This document shows positions 18,870-28,097 of a stretch of DNA of 64,000 bases, one piece after another. The notes beneath the pieces are model-generated. The model did no database searches, was not told the origin of the DNA, and worked only from the letters and a program-made list of their open reading frames with translations. The DNA lies in contig NZ_JAIETD010000017.1 of assembly GCF_019745455.1 (NCBI RefSeq), positions 1 through 64,000 on the forward strand. Direction: 5' to 3'. The stretch comes from Methylobacterium sp. Its GTDB lineage: Bacteria; Pseudomonadota; Alphaproteobacteria; Rhizobiales; Beijerinckiaceae. The stretch's first letter is position 1; each line of letters opens with the position of its first letter. A program made the translations under genes and the position numbers.

Positions 18870-20914
18870 CAGACATGGTCGGACCTCGCCGGATTACGCA
18901 GGGACGGGTCGTCGAGCAGATCGCGGGCCAGCGTGTCGGCACCCGGAATGGGACCTCGCGCAAGAACGCTGATCCGCGTGGTCGCCTCGGCGTCGCGCAT
19001 ACGGCCGGAAAAGACGATTCTCTGGGCGTCGACAAGTTCCCCGAAGCGGCGGGCGCGGACCGCACCCTGGCCGGCACCTCGCCGAACCTCGACGGCGAAC
19101 CCGTCAGGGGCCCGAAACCGGCAGAGCCGATCCGCGCCCTGCATCACGAAGACGGTGTCGGCTTCGACGTCGAGATCGAGGCCGGCGCCGATGAGAAAGC
19201 CAATCTCGACGTCATGCTCCCTCCTTGACCCGACCAGCCGATCCGTGACCGTAAGCGTGTCGCCGTGCCGACCGAGCCGGCGGCGCTGGTGAACGCCATA
19301 ACGCCGACGATAGCCGTCGTGCAGGGCCGATACCCACCAGCCATCCGCATCCGAACGCCACTCCTCGAGGGTCGCCTCGGCGCGGTTCGTCCAGGTGAAG
19401 GCCGAGGACGACCGGCTCTGCGAGGCCCCGGCGAGGCACAGGGTGTTGTGGCTCGGGCTCTCGCGCAGGGCGAGACGCATCGCGCCGCCGGCATTGTAGA
19501 GGAAGGTGCCCGGATCGATCAGCACGGGGATCCCGTCGAGGCTCATCCAGAGGGACAGGGCGTCGGCATGGCCGTGAGCCGCCAGGCTCAGATAGCCGAG
19601 CGGCCCGTGGTCGAAGACGAGGTGCAGGCGGCGTCCCGCGACGGTGTCTCGCGCGACGGTGTAGCCGCCGTCACGGAACAGCAGGACTTCGTCAGCGACG
19701 GGACGGTCTCCTGCCGGCGTCGAGAAGATCGCGTCCCGCAGATGCGGGTCGCGGGCGGGAGGCAGGAGGTCGGGCCGGCCGGTCAGCCCCGCGACCGCCG
19801 CCACCACCGAGGCGACGTAGCGCGGCTCGTCATCGGGCGGCTGGGCGATCACACGGCTCTCGTCGTCGTCGCCAATGGCGGGGACACGCCCTGTCTCATC
19901 CATCAGCGCTCGCAGGAAGACGGCGGAGGCCGCGAGACGATCGAGTACCGGGGCCGCGAACGGCCTTCCCTGGCAACCTGCCACGAGGGCCGCGAAGGCG
20001 ATCATCTCGCAGGAGAACGCCTGATAGCTTGGCGACTGCTCCGCTCCGGCGCCATCCGGCAGGATCTGCAGGAGGGCTTCCGTCTCCAGGATCCGCCTTC
20101 CCTCCCGCTCCCAGCTGGCATCGATGTCGGGAACGAGGGTGCCGGCGAGGAACAGGCCCAGCCCCTCTGCGATCCTATGGTTGTTGGCGGAGGAGTGAAG
20201 AGAGGGAAAGGCGGCGATCTGGCTGGCATGCGCCGCGACGAAGGCGCGGATCAGCCCTGCATCGGCGGATGAGAGCTCGTGTCGCTCCAAGCCCGACCGG
20301 AGGAGAGTCACGGCGACGAGGCGCAGAGCCAGTTCGATCCCGGAGCACCAATGTACGCCCCGATGCGGCGGGTTCGCCCGCATGAAGTCGCTGAGCACCG
20401 CGAGGGCGAGTCGTGCGGATTCCTCGTCGCCGGCCGCAGCCGCGGCTGCGAGCGGATGCAGCACCTGCAGACGCGCTGGCTCCCAGATGAATTTCACGTC
20501 GCCGCGGTTGGGGCCATTGGGATCGTGCCCGGTCGCCCGTAGGTCGACGTCGAGGAATCCGGCTTCTCCTGTCGGCCATGATCGCCCTGTGACGACATCA
20601 CGGCTCCACAAGGCGCCGGCTCCCGATTCCCATGACACGGGAGGCCAACCCCGGCCGAAGAATCGCAGCTGGCCTGCCAGCGCACCTGCGGCACTCGCCG
20701 CGACGGTCGGCAGCCGAGCTGCATTCACAAGGCGATCACGGAGTCTCGCGATTTCGTGAATGTCTCGTTCTGATACGTAGTCGGACCATTCTACGCAGCG
20801 GTTTCGCCAAGCCCAGCGAACCCGAGCTTCCTGTACCCGATGAAAGGCTTCAGCCACCGTCATCGCCTTGAATCGAGTGGCATACCAAAAAAGCTTCGAC
20901 AATTGCAGCGCCAT
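18869..20914 (-). CDS. Heparinase II/III-family polysaccharide lyase-like protein
   Basis: 681-aa protein with an N-terminal alpha/alpha-toroid region (KFIWEPARLQVL, LHSSANNHRIAEGLGLFLAGTL) and a C-terminal beta-sandwich with LSLAAHGHADALSLWMSLDGIPVLIDPGTFLYN, the family hallmark. Members cleave uronic-acid-containing glycans by beta-elimination, or act in polymer modification during export. No obvious signal peptide is seen, as in other EPS-locus homologs. It is the first gene of a minus-strand pair with the Wzz-like gene and reads away from the AT-rich divergent promoter region. The substrate is inferred to be the polymer of this locus. Confidence 0.86.
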   Translation of the reverse strand: MALQLSKLFWYATRFKAMTVAEAFHRVQEARVRWAWRNRCVEWSDYVSERDIHEIARLRDRLVNAARLPTVAASAAGALAGQLRFFGRGWPPVSWESGAGALWSRDVVTGRSWPTGEAGFLDVDLRATGHDPNGPNRGDVKFIWEPARLQVLHPLAAAAAAGDEESARLALAVLSDFMRANPPHRGVHWCSGIELALRLVAVTLLRSGLERHELSSADAGLIRAFVAAHASQIAAFPSLHSSANNHRIAEGLGLFLAGTLVPDIDASWEREGRRILETEALLQILPDGAGAEQSPSYQAFSCEMIAFAALVAGCQGRPFAAPVLDRLAASAVFLRALMDETGRVPAIGDDDESRVIAQPPDDEPRYVASVVAAVAGLTGRPDLLPPARDPHLRDAIFSTPAGDRPVADEVLLFRDGGYTVARDTVAGRRLHLVFDHGPLGYLSLAAHGHADALSLWMSLDGIPVLIDPGTFLYNAGGAMRLALRESPSHNTLCLAGASQSRSSSAFTWTNRAEATLEEWRSDADGWWVSALHDGYRRRYGVHQRRRLGRHGDTLTVTDRLVGSRREHDVEIGFLIGAGLDLDVEADTVFVMQGADRLCRFRAPDGFAVEVRRGAGQGAVRARRFGELVDAQRIVFSGRMRDAEATTRISVLARGPIPGADTLARDLLDDPSLRNPARSDHV

Positions 20915-21150
20915 GGGTCATCCCAATAAGGAAACGAGTAGCTTAAGATCCGTAATCAAATTGGAAATCATAGTATGTTTCATTCTTAGACACTGAAGTT
21001 ACCTGTATGTGCTAAAATAGGACAAGTGGTTTTTAATGCAACCGTTTGATCGCTCTTACGTTGTTTGACACTCAACGCAGCGACTACCTATTAAATGCTG
21101 ACGGTGAGGCGAGAAAATCTCGGCAGCGTTTCAAAAAGATCAATCGCACC
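20915..21150. promoter_or_regulatory. AT-rich divergent promoter region of the EPS locus
   Basis: 236 nt between the divergent heparinase-like gene and wecB, visibly richer in A/T than the surrounding DNA (for example TAAAATAGG, GTTTTTAATG, AATCAAATTGG). It contains a strong plus-strand promoter candidate listed separately. On the minus strand TTGCAT and TATTTT spaced by 16 nt are a weaker candidate. The compositional contrast suggests regulator binding or H-NS/MucR-like silencing (inference). Confidence 0.6.
21065..21094 (+). promoter_or_regulatory. Sigma-70-like promoter for wecB
   Basis: TTGACA (21065–21070) and TATTAA (21089–21094) are separated by 18 nt. The -35 is perfect and the -10 is close to consensus. 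Transcription would begin near 21101, leaving about 50 nt of leader before the wecB ATG at 21151. Confidence 0.6.
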
Positions 21151-22371
21151 ATGAAAGTTCTCAGCGTTTTCGGCACGCGGCCGGAAGCCATCAAGATGGC
21201 TCCGCTCGTGAATGCCCTTGCTCGGACCCAGGCTGTCGAGAGCCGTGTCTGCGTGACCGGTCAGCATCGGTCCATGCTCGACGATGTGCTGTCCGCCCTC
21301 GAGATCCGGGCGGATTACGATCTCGACGTGATGCGGCCGAACCAGGGCCTGTCAGAGGTCTTCGCCCGCATCCTTGCCGGTCTCGATCCCATCCTGGCCG
21401 CCTGGAATCCAGACTTCGTCCTCGTTCAGGGTGATACTGCGACGAGCACCGCAGCAGCGATGGCGGCTTTCTACCGCCACACACGGGTCGGTCATGTCGA
21501 GGCGGGCCTGCGCACGGGCGACATGACGAGCCCGTGGCCGGAGGAAGGGAACCGGCGTCTCACCGCCGTCGTCGCCTCCCGCCACTACGCGCCAACGCCG
21601 CGGGCGAGGGCCGCATTGCTGGCGGAGGGCTACCCTGGTTCGAACATCCAGGTCACCGGCAACACCGTGATCGATGCCCTCCTTCAGACCGTCGCCGTCC
21701 TGGACCGTGAGGGACCGCTGAAGCGCTCGATCGAGGCCGAATTCAGCTGGATCGACCCGAACAAGCGTCTCGTCCTGGTGACGGGTCACAGGCGCGAAAG
21801 CTTCGGAACCGGCTTCCAGAACATCTGCAGGGCTCTGCGCATCCTCGGGAGCCGACGCGACATCCAGATCGTGTTTCCGGTCCATCTCAATCCGAACGTT
21901 CGCGACGCAGTCTTTCCTCTGCTCGGAGATGTCGCAGGCATCCGGCTGATCGAGCCGCTGGACTACCCACGCTTCGTCGCCCTGATGGCGCGAGCGCACC
22001 TGATCCTGACGGATTCGGGCGGCATCCAGGAGGAAGCGCCGGCCCTTCGCAAACCGGTGCTCGTAATGCGCGACACCAGCGAGCGGCCCGAGGCGATCGA
22101 AGCCGGTGTGGCGCGCCTGGTGGGAACGGACTCGGCCGACATCGTCGCGGGCGTTTCGGCGCTCCTCGATGATCCAGCCCTGTACGCGGCGATGGCCAAT
22201 GGCGCGAGCCCGTTCGGCGACGGTCACGCCAGCGAGCGGATCGTCGCCGACCTTCTCGACCAGATTCAGGGCGTCACGGCCGAGCCGTTCGCCGCACCTC
22301 CTCTTCCCGCCTTCCCCACCCCGCTCTCGATCTCATCCAACGGCAACGTCCGGAAGGGGCATTTCCAATGA
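21151..22371 (+). CDS. wecB: UDP-N-acetylglucosamine 2-epimerase (non-hydrolysing)
   Basis: 406-aa enzyme that interconverts UDP-GlcNAc and UDP-ManNAc. From ATG 21151 (MKVLSVFGTRPEAIK) the residues known to matter in E. coli WecB fall at the same numbers: K15, D95 (VLVQGDTATS), E117 (HVEAGLRTG), E131 (PEEGNRR) and H213 (VTGHRRES). The region DSGGIQEEA is also intact. The track start at 21046 adds an unrelated leader crossing the promoter and is rejected. The gene overlaps wecC by ATGA. Product feeds a ManNAc/ManNAcA donor for the exopolysaccharide. Confidence 0.96.
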   Translation: MKVLSVFGTRPEAIKMAPLVNALARTQAVESRVCVTGQHRSMLDDVLSALEIRADYDLDVMRPNQGLSEVFARILAGLDPILAAWNPDFVLVQGDTATSTAAAMAAFYRHTRVGHVEAGLRTGDMTSPWPEEGNRRLTAVVASRHYAPTPRARAALLAEGYPGSNIQVTGNTVIDALLQTVAVLDREGPLKRSIEAEFSWIDPNKRLVLVTGHRRESFGTGFQNICRALRILGSRRDIQIVFPVHLNPNVRDAVFPLLGDVAGIRLIEPLDYPRFVALMARAHLILTDSGGIQEEAPALRKPVLVMRDTSERPEAIEAGVARLVGTDSADIVAGVSALLDDPALYAAMANGASPFGDGHASERIVADLLDQIQGVTAEPFAAPPLPAFPTPLSISSNGNVRKGHFQ

Positions 22372-23630
22372 CGACCTTCGAGACCATCTCCGTCGTCGGG
22401 CTCGGCTATGTCGGGTTGCCGACGGCCGCGACCTTCGCCTCACGCGGGCTCAAGGTGATCGGCGTCGACGTCCGCGAAGAGACGGTCGGGCGGATCAATG
22501 CCGGACGAGCTCATTTCATCGAGCCTGACCTCGATATCGTTCTGCGAGCCGTCGTCACCGGCGGCACGTTGAGGGCGGTCGCGACGCCCGAGCCCGCCGA
22601 AGCCTTCCTCATCGCCGTGCCGACTCCGATCCGGGACGACCACAGTCCCGACCTGTCGTTCGTAGAGGCGGCCCTCACGTCGATCGCGCCGGTGCTCAAG
22701 CGCGGCGATCTCATCATCATCGAGTCGACCTGCCCGGTCGGGACCACGGCATGGGCGGCCCGGCTTCTGCGCGAGGCGAGGCCAGACTTGAGCTTCCCCG
22801 ACCAAGCACCTGAGAGCGCCGACATCCTCATGGCCTATTGCCCGGAGCGGATCCTGCCCGGCCATACCTTGCGCGAACTCGTCGACAACGCCCGCACCTT
22901 CGGCGGCCTCGACCGGCGCAGCGCGGTGGCAGCCCGTGACCTCTACTCGGTCTTCGCGCGGGGCCCGCAACGCATCACGACGGCACCGGCCGCCGAGTTG
23001 TCCAAGCTCGTCGAGAACGCATTCCGCGACGTCAACATCGCCTTCGCGAACGAGTTGTCCGTGGTCTGCGATGCCTTCGGTCTCGACGTCTGGTCGGTGA
23101 TCGAGCTGGCCAACCTGCATCCGCGCGTGAACGTGCTGAGCCCCGGTCCCGGCGTCGGAGGACATTGCATCCCCGTCGATCCCTGGTTCATCCACGACGC
23201 GTTGCCCGACCACACGCCGCTGATCCGCGCGGCCCGCGAGGTCAACGACGCCAAGCCGGCCTTCCTGGCGGAGAGGGTCGCGAAGGTGGCCGCGAGATTT
23301 CGAGAGCCCACGGTGGCCCTGCTCGGGCTATCATACAAGCCGAACGTCGACGACCTGCGCGACAGCCCGGCGCTCAAGATCGCCCGCGACCTCGCCGAGC
23401 GACGGGTCGGCCGCCTCCTCGTGGTCGAGCCGCATGTGGAAGGTCTACCGGAGGCGCTCGCCGGACATCCGGACGTTGCCGTCGCCTCTCTGGACGAGGC
23501 GGTGGCCGAGGCCGACGTCGTCGTGATCCTCGTCGCGCATAACCGCTTCAAGGGGCTCAACCGCGGCGTTCTCGCACAAAAGGTCGTGATCGATTCGGTC
23601 GGTCTCCTCGCTGCGACTGACTTCGCCTGA
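22368..23630 (+). CDS. wecC: UDP-N-acetyl-D-mannosamine dehydrogenase
   Basis: 420-aa NAD-dependent nucleotide-sugar dehydrogenase that oxidises UDP-ManNAc to UDP-ManNAcA in two steps. N-terminal Rossmann motif VVGLGYVGLPTA; catalytic lysine region ELSKLVENAFRDVNIAFANEL; catalytic Cys267 in PGVGGHCIPVDPWF; C-terminal LGLSYKPNVDDLRDSPA. The start overlaps the wecB stop (ATGA). Order wecB-wecC argues for ManNAcA rather than glucuronic acid. Some related enzymes use other UDP-hexosamines, so sugar identity is likely, not proven. Confidence 0.93.
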   Translation: MTTFETISVVGLGYVGLPTAATFASRGLKVIGVDVREETVGRINAGRAHFIEPDLDIVLRAVVTGGTLRAVATPEPAEAFLIAVPTPIRDDHSPDLSFVEAALTSIAPVLKRGDLIIIESTCPVGTTAWAARLLREARPDLSFPDQAPESADILMAYCPERILPGHTLRELVDNARTFGGLDRRSAVAARDLYSVFARGPQRITTAPAAELSKLVENAFRDVNIAFANELSVVCDAFGLDVWSVIELANLHPRVNVLSPGPGVGGHCIPVDPWFIHDALPDHTPLIRAAREVNDAKPAFLAERVAKVAARFREPTVALLGLSYKPNVDDLRDSPALKIARDLAERRVGRLLVVEPHVEGLPEALAGHPDVAVASLDEAVAEADVVVILVAHNRFKGLNRGVLAQKVVIDSVGLLAATDFA

Positions 23631-23661
23631 CGCGGCGGCAAGAAGACACCAAGGGGACACC

Positions 23662-24444
23662 ATGATGCGCACGCATCTGCTCGGACTGCCGGTCGACATC
23701 CTCACGTCTGACGAGACCATCGAGGTCGCAACGCAGGCGATGCGCGACCGGCTACCCTGTCAGCATGTGGCGCTCAACGTCGCCAAGCTGGTCAACGCCC
23801 GCCGCGACCCGGACCTCGACCGCGACATCCGCTCAGCCGACATCGTCGGCATCGATGGGATGGGAATTGCCTGGGCAATCGGGATGTTCACCCGCCACAC
23901 GCCCGCACGGGTCGCCGGCATCGACCTGTTCGAGGGTTTGATGGCGGTGAGCGCGCGCGAAGGCTTCCGGCCCTATCTCCTAGGCGCGACCTCCGAGGTA
24001 CTGGAGGCCGCCACCCTCAATCTCCAGCGACGCTATCCGGGACTTGAGCTCGCCGGCCATCATCACGGCTATTTCGGCGCGGAGGACGAGGAAGGCCTTT
24101 GCCGGATGATCGCCGAGAGCGGCGCGGACGGCTTGTTCGTGGCGATGCCGACGCCGCGCAAGGAGCGCTTCATGCTGCGCAATCGCGAGCGGCTGGGCAT
24201 CCCGTTCGTGATGGGGATCGGCGGAACCCTCGACGTCATCGCCGGCGAGGTCCGCCGCGCCCCGCGTCTCGTCCAGCGCGCCGGCCTCGAATGGTTCTAC
24301 CGCCTCGCGCAGGAGCCGCGGCGCCTGGCTGGACGGTACGTGAAGACCAACGCCGTCTTCGCGGGCCTGATCCTGCGAGAGGTCGGCATGCGAATGAGGG
24401 CGCGGCTGGGCATCGTGCGGCCGGCAGGGGGCAGCCGGCCATGA
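23662..24444 (+). CDS. WecG/TagA/CpsF family glycosyltransferase
   Basis: 260-aa GT26-family enzyme. Landmarks: HVALNVAKLVNARRD, the catalytic-region DIVGIDGMGIAWAIG, YLLGATSEVLEAA, and LFVAMPTPRKERFM. WecG transfers ManNAcA, TagA transfers ManNAc, to a lipid-linked GlcNAc. Following wecB-wecC directly, it is the natural candidate to add the ManNAcA residue. AAGGGG precedes the ATG (second Met adjacent). The gene ends 5 nt before the convergent flippase gene. Confidence 0.92.
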   Translation: MMRTHLLGLPVDILTSDETIEVATQAMRDRLPCQHVALNVAKLVNARRDPDLDRDIRSADIVGIDGMGIAWAIGMFTRHTPARVAGIDLFEGLMAVSAREGFRPYLLGATSEVLEAATLNLQRRYPGLELAGHHHGYFGAEDEEGLCRMIAESGADGLFVAMPTPRKERFMLRNRERLGIPFVMGIGGTLDVIAGEVRRAPRLVQRAGLEWFYRLAQEPRRLAGRYVKTNAVFAGLILREVGMRMRARLGIVRPAGGSRP

Positions 24445-24449
24445 TCGCG

Positions 24450-25868
24450 TCACGCTTTGCTGCGCGATGCGAGGATCGTGGCGATCATCGGCCTCATGAC
24501 CAGGCCTGCCAAGAGAAGGTAGATCGCGGCACCGGCCGCCACCTGAACCGCCAGGCCCCAATTCTCGGCCGGATAGACGTCGAGCCGGACGAGGAGTCCC
24601 ATTGCGACGGAGGCCGCGGTGAGCGCCGCGATATCGCGCAGCGGCAGCCTCAAGCCGTAACGCAGCGAGGCGATGGCGAACCCCGCCACCGCACAGAACG
24701 TGGTGCCGGCAAGCACTCCGAGGCAGGCGCCCGGCAGTCCTCCCGCGAGGAGGCCGATTACGCAGAGCAGCATCGTCAGCACGGCCTCGGCAGCGTTGAG
24801 GGCCAGGAGCGAGCGCGGGTGTTCGGCGATCAGGAAGACCTGGTCGGCAAGATGCATGCGCAGGTTTCGGATCGTAGCCGCAGCCGCGGCGAGCGGCAGG
24901 ATCAACCGCGTCGCGTCCTGGAACTCGGCACCGACCACGGCGCGGATCAGCGGGTCGGTGATGGCCGCGATACCGATGGCCGAGGGCACCAGCAGGCCGA
25001 ACAGCAGGATCGCGGTGCGGCCGATCTGGTCGATGCCAGCCTGGGTTCCCCCTTGCGCGGCCTGACGCACGGCGAGGGGGAAGGCCGCCGCGGTGACGAG
25101 GGTGGCGACGACGGCGATCAGGCGCTGGCCCAGATTCCAGCCGACCGAGAGAAGGCCGAGCGCGACGAGCCCCTCGCCATGCTCGACCACGAGGCGAATT
25201 CCGTTCACCGACAGCCAGCCGAGGCCCCCGGCGATGAGGAGCGGTCCGCCATAGCCGAAGGCGGCGCGCAGGATCGCGCCATCGACAGGCAGCAGGATCC
25301 GGTTGAGGAGCCTCAGGCGTCCGGCGAGGAGCGGCAGGATCGCGACCTGGACGACGGCGAAGCCCGCGACCACCGCGGTGGTGCCGGGCGCGACCGCCAT
25401 GAGCGCGAGGCCGAGGCCGAAACCCAGGATCGGGCCGGTAAGCTGGACGATGGTGTAGGTCACGACGTCGCCAAGGGATCGGGCCCGCTCGCCGAGATGG
25501 CTGTTGAGGCTGCGGCTCACCGCGAAGGCGAGAGTCGCGGCGACGAGGGCCGGCTCGTCCAGATGCCCGGTGAGCCCGAGCGCCAACCCCATGACGGGGA
25601 TCTGGCACAGGCCGCACAGCGCCATGACGGCTCCCTCGGCCCTGCGATACGGCTCGGGGTCGGCGAGCGCCGGCAAGTAGCGGACGGTGTAGTGCGTCCA
25701 CCACGACATGCCGACGAGGAAGGCGAGTTCCTGCACCGCCAGGATCAGCGAGATCAGCCCGTAATCGGCGGGAGCGAGCCAATGCGTCCATGCCAGCACG
25801 GCGACGAACTGGGCCAGCGGGCCGACGAGCTGAGCCGGCAGGTAGGCGAAGGTCTGGCGAAGGAGCAT
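24450..25868 (-). CDS. Oligosaccharide flippase family protein (Wzx-like)
   Basis: 472-aa polytopic membrane protein of the MOP/Wzx-type superfamily, with about 12–14 hydrophobic segments, beginning TFAYLPAQLVGPLAQFVAVLAWTHWLAPADYGLISLIL. It is expected to flip the undecaprenyl-linked repeat unit to the periplasmic side for polymerisation. It faces the wec genes convergently and is divergent from the cupin gene. The long antisense ORFs here are shadows. Confidence 0.88.
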   Translation of the reverse strand: MLLRQTFAYLPAQLVGPLAQFVAVLAWTHWLAPADYGLISLILAVQELAFLVGMSWWTHYTVRYLPALADPEPYRRAEGAVMALCGLCQIPVMGLALGLTGHLDEPALVAATLAFAVSRSLNSHLGERARSLGDVVTYTIVQLTGPILGFGLGLALMAVAPGTTAVVAGFAVVQVAILPLLAGRLRLLNRILLPVDGAILRAAFGYGGPLLIAGGLGWLSVNGIRLVVEHGEGLVALGLLSVGWNLGQRLIAVVATLVTAAAFPLAVRQAAQGGTQAGIDQIGRTAILLFGLLVPSAIGIAAITDPLIRAVVGAEFQDATRLILPLAAAAATIRNLRMHLADQVFLIAEHPRSLLALNAAEAVLTMLLCVIGLLAGGLPGACLGVLAGTTFCAVAGFAIASLRYGLRLPLRDIAALTAASVAMGLLVRLDVYPAENWGLAVQVAAGAAIYLLLAGLVMRPMIATILASRSKA

Positions 25869-26000
25869 CGAGCCTGAACCGAGCGCGACCAGCCGTGATC
25901 CGGCGACCGCTGCATTCTGAACGACGAGGAGTCAGGAAACTCCGCGCCATCCCGTGATCAGCCTGTGCCGTTGCGGCACGGCCACCAGGAGACCGACCCG

Positions 26001-26933
26001 ATGCACACCGAACCCGTCTTCACAAACTGGACCGAACAGCACAGCCATCTCTGGGGGAACCAGCCGGTGCGCGTCGGGCACAGCCTGAACCGCTCACCGA
26101 TGTTCAGCATGGAGGGTCTCGCAGACCTCATCGACCGCTATCCGCGCGAGCATTACAGCCTCGTGCAGATGGGCGCGCCCGGTCAGCGCAAGCTCTGGCG
26201 CGAGGGCGAGATCGGCAACCTCTCCGGCGCAGAGGTGATCCAGGCCATTGCCAAGGGGCGGATGTGGCTGAACCTGCGCCGCGTCGCCCATGTCGACAGC
26301 CGCTACCGCGATCTCGTCAACGCGATCTTCGGCGAGCTCGGGGAGCGGGTGCCCGGTTTCGAGTCGCAGGATGAAAGCATCGGCATCCTGATCTCGTCGC
26401 CGAACGCCCAGGTCTATTACCACGCCGACCTGCCGGGCCAGTCGCTCTGGCAGATCCACGGCGCCAAGCGGGTCTACATCTACCCGGCGGTCAAGCCGTT
26501 CCTCGCCCCCGAACACCTCGAGGACATCGCTCTCCTCGGTGTCGAGGTGAACATGCCCTACCAGGAGTGGTACGACGAGCATGCGCAGGTCTTCGAATTC
26601 AAGGCCGGCGAGATGCTGAACTGGCCGCTGAACGCGCCGCACCGGATCGAGAATCTCAACTGCCTCAACGTCTCGATGACGATGGAGTACTGGACCGAGG
26701 AGTTCAAACGGGCCCAGGTGGTCACCCTTGCCAACGCCATCATGCGCCATCGCTTTGGCCGCACGGCCAAGAGCCGGTCGACGGAGGGCCTAAGCTTCTG
26801 GGGCAAGCGCGTCGCCCAGCGCCTGTTGCGCGACAGCGCCGGCCTGAAGCGCGAGCGGAAGGCCCTTCGGCCCATCAGCTTCCGGCTGGACCGCGAGCAG
26901 CTCGGTGAGATCGTCGATCTCAAGGCGGCCTGA
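26001..26933 (+). CDS. JmjC-like cupin-domain protein
   Basis: 310-aa protein with a double-stranded beta-helix core resembling JmjC/cupin_8 Fe(II)/2-oxoglutarate oxygenases. The HxD pair is H141/D143 in YYHADLPGQSLWQIHG, followed by KRVYIYP; a distal His214 lies in NAPHRIENL. So a complete facial triad is visible. Substrate unknown; relatives hydroxylate proteins or small molecules. I moved the start to ATG 26001, where AGGAGA lies upstream. It is directly joined to the next gene (TGA then GTG), suggesting joint function in exopolysaccharide or cell-surface modification. Confidence 0.78.
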   Translation: MHTEPVFTNWTEQHSHLWGNQPVRVGHSLNRSPMFSMEGLADLIDRYPREHYSLVQMGAPGQRKLWREGEIGNLSGAEVIQAIAKGRMWLNLRRVAHVDSRYRDLVNAIFGELGERVPGFESQDESIGILISSPNAQVYYHADLPGQSLWQIHGAKRVYIYPAVKPFLAPEHLEDIALLGVEVNMPYQEWYDEHAQVFEFKAGEMLNWPLNAPHRIENLNCLNVSMTMEYWTEEFKRAQVVTLANAIMRHRFGRTAKSRSTEGLSFWGKRVAQRLLRDSAGLKRERKALRPISFRLDREQLGEIVDLKAA

Positions 26934-28097
26934 GTGATCCCCTTGGTCAATGCCATGGCGACGGCTCCGATATCGGTGCCGGCGCGCAGGAGCCGCGGGT
27001 TCGAGGTCGCGATCGCCACCGATTGGGCGGCGGCCCGGATCGGCTGGGCGGCCGCCCTAGCGGATGGACGGGCGACCCCGTTCCAGCGCCTCGTCGTGAT
27101 GGAGGCGTGGTTCGAGGCCATGGCCGCCCAGCCGGGCATCGAGCCGCTGATCGTCACGATCCGCGACGCCGCGACCGGGGCTGCGGCAGCGAGCCTCGCC
27201 CTGGTCCGCACGACGTCTGGACAGGTGCGGACGATCGGTTTCGCCGACCTCGGTCTCATCGACTACAATGCCCCGATCCTGGGTCCGGCCGCCCCGCAGG
27301 ATCGGACCGGTGCAGCGTCGCTGTGGCAAGCCCTGCGCCGGGCACTGCCGTCCGCCGACGTCATTGAACTCCGGAAGATGCCCGCCACCATCGGCGGGCA
27401 GCCAAATCCGTTCGCACTGCTCGACGCTCTGCCCTGCGCCTTGAGCGGAAACGTGGTGCATACCGGCGACGATTGGGAGAGCTATCATCGGACCCTGCGC
27501 AAGACCGTGCGCAAGGAGCTCGAGCGATCCTGGCGGGTCTTCACCCGGCACCCGGAGGCCACATTCAAGCCCGTGAGCGACCCTGCGGAGCGCCGCCGCG
27601 TCCTCGCCGCCATCGAGGAGCAGCAGCCCTTGCGGATGCAGGCGACGGGCAAGTCCTACGTGCTCGATGCGCCGTCCGCGGCAAATTTCTACCGCAACCT
27701 CGTCGACGCGCCGGAAGACGACCAGACCGTGACCCTGACTGCGCTCATGGCAGGGGATGAGGTCGTGGCGGCGCTCCTCGGACTGCGGGATGCGCAGGAC
27801 TACATCATGGTCCGGATCAGCAATGCCGAGGGCGAATGGTCGAATGCTTCGCCCGGCAAGCTCATCATCGATCGCTCGATGGCCTATCTCCACGAGCGAG
27901 GGTATCGCGCCTTCGACTTCAGCATCGGCGACTATGACTACAAGCGCCGATTCGGCGTCGAGCCGACGCCGCTTGTCGATCTCGTCCAACCGCTCGGCTG
28001 GCGCGGCGTGACGACGAGCGTCGAGAGTCGCGCCCGCAACTTCGTGCGCCGTCGGCCCGCCCTGCGCCGCTTCGCCAACACGCTGCTGCGCCGCTGA
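26934..28097 (+). CDS. FemAB/CelD-like GNAT acyltransferase
   Basis: 387-aa protein with two GNAT-like halves as in the Acetyltransf_6 (BioF2/CelD) group found in polysaccharide loci. The second half contains WESYHRTLRKTVRKELERSWR, the CoA-side strand VTLTALMAGDEVVAALLGLRD, and the typical ending LHERGYRAFDFSIGDYDYKRRFGV. It probably transfers an acyl or aminoacyl group to a sugar or lipid carrier intermediate. GTG 26934 follows the preceding stop with no gap and has AAGGCGG upstream; ATG 26955 is the alternative. It is convergent with the GT4 gene, zero gap. Confidence 0.8.
   Translation: MIPLVNAMATAPISVPARRSRGFEVAIATDWAAARIGWAAALADGRATPFQRLVVMEAWFEAMAAQPGIEPLIVTIRDAATGAAAASLALVRTTSGQVRTIGFADLGLIDYNAPILGPAAPQDRTGAASLWQALRRALPSADVIELRKMPATIGGQPNPFALLDALPCALSGNVVHTGDDWESYHRTLRKTVRKELERSWRVFTRHPEATFKPVSDPAERRRVLAAIEEQQPLRMQATGKSYVLDAPSAANFYRNLVDAPEDDQTVTLTALMAGDEVVAALLGLRDAQDYIMVRISNAEGEWSNASPGKLIIDRSMAYLHERGYRAFDFSIGDYDYKRRFGVEPTPLVDLVQPLGWRGVTTSVESRARNFVRRRPALRRFANTLLRR

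Noticed and set aside
16641-19292. 883-aa plus-strand ORF
   Set aside because: Antisense to the Wzz-like and heparinase-like genes, low-complexity translation.
23980-25950. 656-aa minus-strand ORF
   Set aside because: Out-of-frame shadow over the flippase gene and antisense to the wecG-like gene.
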